Shown: positions 28,312 through 36,314 of the stretch, piece by piece | Numbering within the stretch: position 1 is the stretch's first letter | Layout of the letters: every line of letters starts with the position of its first letter | DNA from: Fulvivirga maritima | GTDB taxonomy: Bacteria > Bacteroidota > Bacteroidia > Cytophagales > Cyclobacteriaceae | Assembly (NCBI RefSeq): GCF_021389955.1 | Contig: NZ_CP089980.1 | Coordinates: 619,501-683,500 of the forward strand | Reading direction: 5' to 3' | DNA: 64,000 nucleotides | Program-made: the position numbers and the translations under genes | Notes under the pieces: generated by a model | Databases searched by the model: none | The model's input: only the letters and a program-made list of their open reading frames with translations | Told to the model about the DNA's origin: nothing

Positions 28312-30504
28312 ATGAAAAATAAGCCTACTATAATAATTCTTGCCTTATTCTTATCGACCATAAGTTATATAGCAATAGGGCAAACTCCAATTTATAAAGA
28401 CCCAAATCAGCCTATTGAAGCCCGGGCTAAAGACCTGGTAAGCAAAATGACTCTAGAAGAAAAAGTGCTTCAGATGATGCACACTGCACCTGCCATCCCC
28501 AGGCTTGATCTGCCTGCTTATAACTGGTGGAATGAAGCATTGCACGGAGTCGGCCGATCAGGCTCAGCCACGGTATTCCCCCAAGCTATTGGTTTAGGTG
28601 CTACTTTTGATTCAGACCTGGCTTTAAGAGTATCAACCGTCATTTCTGACGAGGCCAGAGCCATGTATAATGCCGCCATTGCCAAAGGCTATCATCAAAA
28701 ATATGGAGGCCTCACTTTCTGGACGCCCAATGTTAATATCTTCAGAGACCCTCGCTGGGGCCGTGGACAAGAAACATACGGAGAAGATCCTTTCCTCACC
28801 TCCACTTTGGGAGTTGCCTTTGTAAAAGGATTACAGGGAGAAGATCCTAAATATCTCAAAACAGCCGCTTGTGCTAAGCACTATGCCGTACACAGCGGAC
28901 CGGAAAGATTGAGACATGAATTTAATGCTGTAGCTAGTAAAAAGGATATGTTTGAGACCTATTTACCTGCTTTTCATGCTTTAGTTGATGCCGATGTTGA
29001 AGCGGTAATGTGTGCTTATAATGCCACTAATGGTGAACCTTGCTGCTCTAACAAATACCTGCTACAGGATCTATTAAGAAAAGAATGGGGCTTTGATGGC
29101 CACGTGGTAAGCGACTGCTGGGCCGTAGTAGACTTTTATGAAGGCCACAAAAACGTTAAAAATGTTACGGAAGCTTCAGCTCTAGCTGTAAATAGTGGAG
29201 TAAACCTCAATTGTGGTGATGAATATCCTGCTTTGGTAGATGCTGTAAAGCAAGGATTGATCTCAGAAGAAACCATCAATAACACACTGGCTCACTTACT
29301 GGAAACCCGCTTTAAACTCGGCATGTTTGACCCTGAAGAAAACGTTCCCTACAATAATATTAGCCCTGAAATCATTAATAGCAAAAAGCATAGGGCCTTA
29401 GCCAAAGAAGTAGCCACTAAGTCTATTGTAATGCTAAAAAATAATGGCGTGCTTCCGCTTAAAAGTGATTTATCCACTTACTATGTAACCGGTCCTAACG
29501 CTGCCAATGTAGAATCATTAGTAGGTAATTATTATGGTGTAAATCCTGAAATGGTCACTGTGCTGGAAGGCATAACCAAAGCCATTGAACCCGGAAGCCA
29601 GCTTCAATATCGACCTGGTGTTTTGCTTGACAGGGAAAATGTTAATCCTATAGACTGGTCTAGCAGTGTAGCAGCCAAAAGTGATGCTACTTTCATGGTT
29701 ATGGGTATTAATGGCCTTATTGAAGGTGAGGAAGGAGAATCTATCGCCTCTGAACACTACGGAGACCGATTAGACTACAACGTCCCTAAAAATCAAATCG
29801 ATTATCTGAGAAAGCTAAAAGATAGCAATGACAACCCCGTGATAGCCATTGTAACTGGCGGAAGCCCCATGAACCTGGCTGAGGTACAAGAAATAGCAGA
29901 TGCTGTTTTACTGGTATGGTATCCTGGTGAAGAAGGTGGAAATGCGGTAGCTGATATTATTTTTGGTAAGACATCTCCTTCAGGAAGGCTGCCTATCACT
30001 TTCCCTAAGTCATTAGACCAACTCCCTAACTATCAGAACTATGATATGGAAGGCAGAACTTACAGGTATATGAAGGAAGAGCCTTTGTACCCATTCGGTT
30101 ATGGGTTAAGCTATACTACGTTTAACTACTCTGACATTCAGCTTAGCACTACTACTGCCAGAAGAAAAAAAATGGAACCCATTACCGTTTCCGCTTTAGT
30201 GAAAAACACTGGTGAATTTGAAGCAGAAGAAGTAGTACAGTTTTACATCACTGACAAAGAAGGTAGTGCTCGCACGCCTTTATATTCATTAAAAGGCATT
30301 AAAAGAGTGAAATTGAAACCAGGAGCATCAGAAAGAGTGAGCTTTTCTATCACTGAAGACATCTTATCATTAGTAGATAATGAAGGAAGAAGTATCCTGG
30401 AAAAAGGAGAGTTTGATGTATTCATAGGAGGTTCACTACCAGATAAAAGAAGTAGCGACTTAGGCATGCCTGCAGTCGCTAAAACCACACTCACGTTGAA
30501 GTAA
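28312..30504 (+). CDS. GH3-family beta-xylosidase/beta-glucosidase
   Basis: From the preferred start at 28312 this is a ~730-aa exported glycoside hydrolase with a signal peptide ending near SYIAIGQ. It has the GH3 N-terminal barrel, with RWGRGQETYGEDP and AKHYAVHSGPE segments and the catalytic nucleophile Asp at about residue 268 in VVSDCWAV. The SDCW-type motif is typical of beta-xylosidase-like GH3 members. The C-terminal (alpha/beta) sandwich and FnIII-like domains follow, with PLYPFGYGLSYTTF. Next to GH67 and uxuA it probably cleaves xylose from xylo-oligosaccharides. A longer start at 28198 has no signal-peptide logic. Confidence 0.9.
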   Translation: MKNKPTIIILALFLSTISYIAIGQTPIYKDPNQPIEARAKDLVSKMTLEEKVLQMMHTAPAIPRLDLPAYNWWNEALHGVGRSGSATVFPQAIGLGATFDSDLALRVSTVISDEARAMYNAAIAKGYHQKYGGLTFWTPNVNIFRDPRWGRGQETYGEDPFLTSTLGVAFVKGLQGEDPKYLKTAACAKHYAVHSGPERLRHEFNAVASKKDMFETYLPAFHALVDADVEAVMCAYNATNGEPCCSNKYLLQDLLRKEWGFDGHVVSDCWAVVDFYEGHKNVKNVTEASALAVNSGVNLNCGDEYPALVDAVKQGLISEETINNTLAHLLETRFKLGMFDPEENVPYNNISPEIINSKKHRALAKEVATKSIVMLKNNGVLPLKSDLSTYYVTGPNAANVESLVGNYYGVNPEMVTVLEGITKAIEPGSQLQYRPGVLLDRENVNPIDWSSSVAAKSDATFMVMGINGLIEGEEGESIASEHYGDRLDYNVPKNQIDYLRKLKDSNDNPVIAIVTGGSPMNLAEVQEIADAVLLVWYPGEEGGNAVADIIFGKTSPSGRLPITFPKSLDQLPNYQNYDMEGRTYRYMKEEPLYPFGYGLSYTTFNYSDIQLSTTTARRKKMEPITVSALVKNTGEFEAEEVVQFYITDKEGSARTPLYSLKGIKRVKLKPGASERVSFSITEDILSLVDNEGRSILEKGEFDVFIGGSLPDKRSSDLGMPAVAKTTLTLK

Positions 30505-30572
30505 AGGTAAAATTAAGATAGAAAAAGGAGGCTGTATCAATATGACTTTGGATCTCCAGGCCCAAGGTTCTG

Positions 30573-30596
30573 AAACGGTCTCCGTTTTCGTTTTTT
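30573..30596 (+). terminator. Terminator after the GH3 gene
   Basis: A 6-bp stem AAACGG-TCT-CCGTTT is followed within 3 bases by a run of six T (30591-30596). Position and T-tract fit intrinsic termination of the plus-strand GH3 gene. Confidence 0.7.
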
Positions 30597-30715
30597 GGAT
30601 CTTACTTAATACTCTAGTTAATTCATCTTTCCTCTTAAAATATTCATTAAATGGTCTCTAGTATGAAAGTGACTTTTATCCACTCCCGGGTTATGATGTA
30701 AAAAAGCACTTATCT

Positions 30716-31351
30716 ATGGAGGACATCCAAAATATTAACCTGGCTTTTCCTTGTGATCAAAATCGAGGGACATTAAGTAAGAAAGATCAACAACTTCACT
30801 GCGCTAAATGTCAACATCAGGTTCATGATTTCACTGAGAAAAATGCTAAAGAGCTAAACAATGAAGTTATAAACGCTACAAGACCAGTTTGTGGTATTTT
30901 TAAAGCTCATCAGCTCAGTAAAAGTTTTCTAAAGTATGCTTCTCTTTCATTACTGGCTACCGCTACGGCTTGCTCACAAGATTTACTCCCTGAGCCTGCG
31001 CCAGTCCAAGAAATAATAATAGAAGAGGGTAATGAAGAATTTTTAGGAATCATAATCGAAGCTTCCCCCATGCCCGAAGCAGGCTTCGAGCAATTCTATA
31101 AAAGTCTGTCTGAAGCCATAAAATTACCTAAAAACTTAACTGATCACCCTGCTAAGGTTTATGTAGGCTTTATGGTAAATACTAACGGAGACATGACTAA
31201 TATTGAGGTGCTCAAAGGCGGTTCGGAAGAGCTTAACAAAATTATTATAGATGCTATTAAAGGACTTAACTACCATTTTAAACCTGCTGAGCAAAAAGGC
31301 ATAAAAGTAGAATCCAGAATGGTAGTTCCCATCACTTTAAAAAACGAATAA
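30716..31351 (+). CDS. Zinc-ribbon-like and TonB-C-like protein
   Basis: A 211-aa protein. The N-terminal ~65 residues include two Cys pairs, CAKC and flanking Cys, a small zinc-ribbon-like pattern. A hydrophobic segment follows (about residues 72-86, SLSLLATATACS). The C-terminal ~80 residues (VYVGFMVNTNGDMTNIEVLKGG and FKPAEQKG) match the TonB C-terminal fold. This makes it an unusual TonB-like protein with an atypical N-terminus. It may work with the TonB-dependent receptor about 1 kb away, but that is only a guess from distance. Confidence 0.68.
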   Translation: MEDIQNINLAFPCDQNRGTLSKKDQQLHCAKCQHQVHDFTEKNAKELNNEVINATRPVCGIFKAHQLSKSFLKYASLSLLATATACSQDLLPEPAPVQEIIIEEGNEEFLGIIIEASPMPEAGFEQFYKSLSEAIKLPKNLTDHPAKVYVGFMVNTNGDMTNIEVLKGGSEELNKIIIDAIKGLNYHFKPAEQKGIKVESRMVVPITLKNE

Positions 31352-31369
31352 TTAAAGAGGTTCATTTCT

Positions 31370-32011
31370 CTATTCACACTTTTCTGACATTTCTACGGCC
31401 CGCTTATGTCCCCAGGTTGGTGCTATTCCTGTGTCCATTTTCGCTTCACTTTTATAAAGATTCACACTTCGTCTGGCCAATTTGCAGGGCTCTTCTGTGC
31501 TCTTACCAAAAAACTGAGCAGTACCATATTGCAGCTGAGCCATAAGAAAAATTGCTCTGGGATTTTCTGGATTTTGATCAATGGCCTTTTCAAAATATTT
31601 AAACGCTTGCGGTGATAAAGTCTGCCCTCTATTGGCCGGATCTACAGCCAACTTACCCATAACGGCATAACCTTGCAGTGCTGTTATCTCCGAATTGTTG
31701 GTTATTGCTTTTGCCTGAGCAATTAACTCCTCTGCCTTTTTATAATATTGATCCTTTTGATCTCTATCCAAATCTGCATCAAACCCCATGATGATATAAG
31801 TGAGGGCCGAATAATATAACGGTAGCCATTCCTGTTTCTCCTTCTGACCGATTCGCTCAAAAGTATTGGCAACTGACTGAAAATCTGTAATAGATTGGGA
31901 CTGAGACAACTGTTTTAAATTTTTCACCATGGCCCTTTCATAGGGTGACTGTGCATATGCTGACAAGCAGAAAATCAGAAGTATGGCAGATATTAAGATG
32001 ATATTTTTCAT
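31370..32011 (-). CDS. Exported TPR-repeat protein
   Basis: A 213-aa protein with a signal peptide (residues 1-20) and helical repeats with TPR features, such as AFKYFEKAIDQNPENPRAIFLMAQLQYG. TPR proteins serve as interaction scaffolds. It follows the TonB-dependent receptor gene by 20 bp in the same direction, so both are probably one transcript and it may act in the periplasm near that receptor. Confidence 0.78.
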   Translation of the reverse strand: MKNIILISAILLIFCLSAYAQSPYERAMVKNLKQLSQSQSITDFQSVANTFERIGQKEKQEWLPLYYSALTYIIMGFDADLDRDQKDQYYKKAEELIAQAKAITNNSEITALQGYAVMGKLAVDPANRGQTLSPQAFKYFEKAIDQNPENPRAIFLMAQLQYGTAQFFGKSTEEPCKLARRSVNLYKSEAKMDTGIAPTWGHKRAVEMSEKCE

Positions 32012-32031
32012 AATATTAAATGGTTATGGCA

Positions 32032-34188
32032 TTAAAGATTGTTTAGCATATTGGCCGATTTGTCTTTAGACAATGTGATAAAAACACCTAAAAACAAGAA
32101 CCTGTCTGCTGATTGTATTACGGGCTGGCTGGCATACTGTCCCCTTTCATCAGGATGAGAACTGTATTCATATCCGAAAATATTTTCACTACCCAACACG
32201 TTACTACACTCAGCGTGGATAATGATATTTGGGGCAGGCAAATAGCTCCAGCTAAGGCTGAGGTTATGATAATCTTTAGTTTTACTACCCATCTCCACAG
32301 GTTGATTCTTATCATTATAAGTGCAACCGTCATTCCATGAATATGAAAAGCCTATTTGAGATTTCAACTGCTTGATGAAATGCTTCATCACCACAGAGAC
32401 ATTATGCCTGGGAGCATAGCCAGGAGTAACTTGAGTAGTGAACTGATCAAACTTTCTTTTACTATCTACAAAGGAATAGGTCACCCAAAAATCAGTTCCG
32501 CTAATGCTTTTATTATCTCTATAAAACACATCAAAACCACGACTATAGCCCTTTCCTGTATTTTCAAGACCAAAATAGTTTTCAGAAGCCATTGAATCAT
32601 AGGTAACTAATGACTCATATTTTTTATAGAAACTCTCTATCCTAAAAGTTCTACCTTCTGTTTGCAGCAGGTAATTAAGAATAAAATGTCTAGCTTTTAC
32701 ATTATCCAGCCCGGTAGACTGCACCAGTTTTTCAGCTACTGGCATTTGTCTGAAATTACCATAAGCAAAAGAAAACTGTCCATGTTCACTGGCTTTATAG
32801 GCCAATGATGCTCGAGGTGTAGCCCAAACTTTGTCCAAGTAGCTGTTGTAAGAAGTTCTCAATCCTGCTCTTATGGCCCAATTGTTATTCAAGTAATAAT
32901 CCGCTTCAGCAAAATGGTTAACAAAATGAATGCCATAGCTCCTTTTGGCTCCAACACTTTCATTCTCTTCTGAGTAACCATCATAATAATATTCCACCCC
33001 ATTTTTTAAAGAAAATTTCTCACTAAAGTCTTTCACTGCCACTATTTTACCATGCCCCAGATCTGCCTTTCTTTTGAAAGGGGTTTCTCCAAGAATTATA
33101 TCATCAGTGTTTAAGGAAAAGGAAGCTCCACCATATACAGACCAATCGTTTTTTAATATTTGCTTATAGCTGGTACTACCAAAGTGATATTGATTATCCA
33201 TATCTACCAGCTGTTTATAGTCTTCTCCGGCTAATGGTCGATTAAGAGAAAATTGAGCTCTTTCTGTATGCACGAATACTTTCACCATTCCATTATCGCC
33301 TAGCTGCTGCCTGCCCAGCACTTCTGCACTCCAGCTGTGTGGAGCCCTATTCCAGTCATAGTTCTGTGAAATGATAGATTGATAAGGCTTTAAATCCATA
33401 TATGTACCGTTAAAGCTGATGGCATTATGCTCCCCTACTACGGTTTGAGAGTAACCGGCGCCTACGCTCATAAGGCTAATATCAGCCTGACTACGAAGCG
33501 GCATATCTACCGAATTGAGCACTAGTGCAGACGATAGAGCCTGACCGTATTCCGCTGAATATCCGCCAGTACTAAAAAAGCTGCCTTTAAATAGATTTGC
33601 ATCAAAACGTGAACGTGTAGGTACATTAGGGCCGGTGCTACCATAAGCATTGCCTACTTCAAGCCCATCTATATAAATATTAGTTTCAGAAGCATCTCCT
33701 CCACGAACAAACAAACGACCATCATTACCTACAGTGGAAGTGCCTGGCAACTTGGTTAGCGCTCCAATAAGGTTACCCGCAGCCCCAGAAGTAGTAACTA
33801 TATCCAGGGGTTTCATCATTACTGACTTAGCCTCATCACTGGCCTCCATAGCACCTGCAGTAATAGTTACCGCTGATAATTCATCAATACTTTCCTGAAG
33901 AGTGATCATCAGCTCAATAGTAGCTCCATCACACAGCACTTCCTTTTCAAAACCTTGGTAGCCTACCATTGAGGTTACAACCAGCTGACTGCCATCTTCC
34001 TCGGTAGTAAACCGGAAAGAACCATCAGCTCCGCTACTGGCTCCATCATAAGTATCCTTTAAATAAACATTGGCACCTGGAAGACTATTCCCGGCAGCAT
34101 CAGTAACCCGACCTGAAATAACTGTTTGTGAATAAACCTGACCTGTTAATAAGGCTAAAAACAGAAGAATAAAGAGAGATGATTTCAT
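32032..34188 (-). CDS. TonB-dependent outer-membrane receptor
   Basis: A 718-aa receptor with a signal peptide (residues 1-20), a carboxypeptidase-regulatory-like domain (about 22-100; VISGRVTDAAGNSLPGANVYL), a plug domain (about 120-220; TSGAAGNLIGALTKLPG and RLFVRGGDA), then a beta-barrel. It imports a ligand through the outer membrane using TonB energy. There is no SusD-like partner beside it, so it is probably not a classical polysaccharide SusCD pair. Ligand unknown; a TPR gene follows. Confidence 0.88.
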   Translation of the reverse strand: MKSSLFILLFLALLTGQVYSQTVISGRVTDAAGNSLPGANVYLKDTYDGASSGADGSFRFTTEEDGSQLVVTSMVGYQGFEKEVLCDGATIELMITLQESIDELSAVTITAGAMEASDEAKSVMMKPLDIVTTSGAAGNLIGALTKLPGTSTVGNDGRLFVRGGDASETNIYIDGLEVGNAYGSTGPNVPTRSRFDANLFKGSFFSTGGYSAEYGQALSSALVLNSVDMPLRSQADISLMSVGAGYSQTVVGEHNAISFNGTYMDLKPYQSIISQNYDWNRAPHSWSAEVLGRQQLGDNGMVKVFVHTERAQFSLNRPLAGEDYKQLVDMDNQYHFGSTSYKQILKNDWSVYGGASFSLNTDDIILGETPFKRKADLGHGKIVAVKDFSEKFSLKNGVEYYYDGYSEENESVGAKRSYGIHFVNHFAEADYYLNNNWAIRAGLRTSYNSYLDKVWATPRASLAYKASEHGQFSFAYGNFRQMPVAEKLVQSTGLDNVKARHFILNYLLQTEGRTFRIESFYKKYESLVTYDSMASENYFGLENTGKGYSRGFDVFYRDNKSISGTDFWVTYSFVDSKRKFDQFTTQVTPGYAPRHNVSVVMKHFIKQLKSQIGFSYSWNDGCTYNDKNQPVEMGSKTKDYHNLSLSWSYLPAPNIIIHAECSNVLGSENIFGYEYSSHPDERGQYASQPVIQSADRFLFLGVFITLSKDKSANMLNNL

Positions 34189-34221
34189 GACTTTAGAAGT
34201 TAATTACACTCCTAAAGTGGC

Positions 34222-34237
34222 TTCCTTTTAAAAGGAA
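34222..34237. repeat. 16-bp perfect palindrome between TonB receptor and eCIS operon
   Basis: TTCCTTTTAAAAGGAA. It lies 34 bp upstream of the receptor start and about 60 bp past the end of the eCIS operon. It could act as an operator for the receptor or as a weak part of the eCIS terminator; only the symmetry supports either. Confidence 0.35.
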
Positions 34238-34295
34238 ATAAAAAAAGACTTACCCAATTGACAAGATCCGAGGCTGAACCGTAGAAGCACCTAAC

Positions 34296-36314
34296 TCAAT
34301 TTTTTTGAAGCCCATCACATTTACTATTCACAGAGGTTAACTTATTCCATTGTTCATCATTGCAATGGGCTTTTAGGGTTTGACAAAAATGGTCTATAAT
34401 ATACCTTGCGCTGTCTATTGAGCCATCATTCGGGCTAAGACCCTTCCAGTTTAAAGCCCAACTTCTCAGCGTATTTTGTATATTCAGAATCTCTAGCTTA
34501 ATCCCCCTTTTACATAAAGAATCAGTTTCTATCAGCACTTCTGTATAAGTATAAATATCTTCCAGTGTTTTACTATCTTGCTTTCTAAGATCCCAAACCC
34601 GATATCTTACCTCATCAATATGGGCTGAGTCAAGGTCTTGCAAAGCATCAATGTATAAGGCTCTGATGGAATCAAGATCCTGCACCACCGCTAGCTTCAC
34701 TTTTTCTGATCTCATCTTTTCCTTTTCACTCATCGCCCATGTAGCTAAAATCAAAGAAAGAATACTGGCAATAATAAGTACCCAGCGAAATTGCTTATCC
34801 TTCCTTACTTTTTGCTGGTGGCGGAGCTTCTCTGTATGTAGAATGTGTTGGTAGTTCTGTTCACTATCCAATAAATAGTCTATGGCTCCATTGAAATGAT
34901 TAGAATAATACTGCGCCCAGGCTTCATTAGGGTCTTCTTGGTTGTACCAATCTAAGGCGATCTTCAATTCAGGATTCTGATAAAAGCCTCTTTTCTCTTG
35001 TCGGTATAAAAGTAAAGCACTCACCAACCGCAGAAATATCTCCGAGTTATCATCCTCAGCATTCACCCAATCATTTAATCTTGGCCATGCTAATATCAGC
35101 TCTTTGTTCCTTAGTGTGATTTTTGAATTTCTATTAACATATAAAAAACCTTCTTCTAATAGGCTATCAAGTGAATCTAGTCTCTCCTTGATGTCATAAG
35201 TCTCTATTACTTCTATCAGTTCTATCTGGTCAACACCAAATTTATTCACCACATCCACTACCTGTTGCTCGGAGCATTCAGCTATTTCGCTGATAGTTGA
35301 TATTAGTACAGCATTAATGTTTCCTGTTTTGTCCTTACGGGTAATAACTTTAAACAGGATACTACAAATACGTTTTTGTTCGGGGTTGAACTTATCAAAC
35401 AATTGCTCCGCCTTTCTCTCAATAGCTTGGGAAATCCTACCTGCTCTTTTGTAATGCTGAAGACCTACCTCCTGATACTCGCCCCCTTCATCTCTCCAGA
35501 TATCTACCATTGATTTCAATACGTATTGCAACTGATAGTTATTGGCCTCAAACTTTTGATATTCCTGTAAAACCACTTCAATTAACTCTCTTTCAAACCT
35601 AATTCTCGCGCTATTAAAACCATGAGCTATTACTTTTTTGAGCTGTGTGGGATCCATTTTAGGAATCAGGTATTGACTATCATTGATCATCTCTGGCAAA
35701 CCAGGATAACGAGAAGTGCTGCTTAAGTAATCAGAAGAAAGGGCTATGACCAGGTAGACAGGATAGTTGCTCCTCCTTATAAATCTCAAAATAAGGTTGA
35801 TGAATAGTAAAATATCCTCTTTCTGATCATATAGATCTTCATTAGCTAAAATATCTTCAAAGTCATTAATGAATACTAGCAGGTTATGCTCTTCTTTTAG
35901 CGAGTAGGTTTCAAATACATTTAAAAGCCCTTGCACTCCTTCCCTAAGCATATCCTCAATATGGCTGGTGAAATTGGGTTCTATTTTACCGCCTTCTAAA
36001 AACACCTTTGAGTTTGCCAATACTAAAGCCAGATTACGTAAAGGGTTGGTACCCGGCCTGAAGCTAACATACTCCCACTGGCTCCCTACCATACCTGCAA
36101 AACCTGCTTCTAACACCGGTATAATAGCACAGTTTAGCAAAGACTCCTTTCCTCCCCCGGCCTCTCCCACCAATGTTATAAACTGGTTAGACCGTAACCT
36201 GCTGAGAATATCATCTGTACGATAGCCGTAAGAATAATAATAATCCTTTTCTGCCACGGAGTATGCCCTTAAGCCCGGAAACGGGTTTGTTATTTCATCT
36301 TTAAGGTTGGTCAT
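34296..36314 (-). CDS. nSTAND1-type ATPase with C-terminal membrane segment
   Basis: A 672-aa protein. The first ~60 residues carry the NPFPGLR motif and P-loop region of novel STAND NTPases (nSTAND1). The Walker A reads GEAGGGKES at residues 50-58: GK is present, but Glu replaces the usual Ser/Thr at 57. Walker B reads LVFINDFED at 146-154, which fits the family. A TM helix lies near residues 508-528, followed by a coiled, probably exported or membrane-side C-terminal part of ~140 residues. The start overlaps the end of the Pvc12-like gene by 14 bp, tying it to the eCIS operon. STAND ATPases sense signals and switch state; a regulator, immunity or effector role is inferred, not shown. Confidence 0.72.
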   Translation of the reverse strand: MTNLKDEITNPFPGLRAYSVAEKDYYYSYGYRTDDILSRLRSNQFITLVGEAGGGKESLLNCAIIPVLEAGFAGMVGSQWEYVSFRPGTNPLRNLALVLANSKVFLEGGKIEPNFTSHIEDMLREGVQGLLNVFETYSLKEEHNLLVFINDFEDILANEDLYDQKEDILLFINLILRFIRRSNYPVYLVIALSSDYLSSTSRYPGLPEMINDSQYLIPKMDPTQLKKVIAHGFNSARIRFERELIEVVLQEYQKFEANNYQLQYVLKSMVDIWRDEGGEYQEVGLQHYKRAGRISQAIERKAEQLFDKFNPEQKRICSILFKVITRKDKTGNINAVLISTISEIAECSEQQVVDVVNKFGVDQIELIEVIETYDIKERLDSLDSLLEEGFLYVNRNSKITLRNKELILAWPRLNDWVNAEDDNSEIFLRLVSALLLYRQEKRGFYQNPELKIALDWYNQEDPNEAWAQYYSNHFNGAIDYLLDSEQNYQHILHTEKLRHQQKVRKDKQFRWVLIIASILSLILATWAMSEKEKMRSEKVKLAVVQDLDSIRALYIDALQDLDSAHIDEVRYRVWDLRKQDSKTLEDIYTYTEVLIETDSLCKRGIKLEILNIQNTLRSWALNWKGLSPNDGSIDSARYIIDHFCQTLKAHCNDEQWNKLTSVNSKCDGLQKN

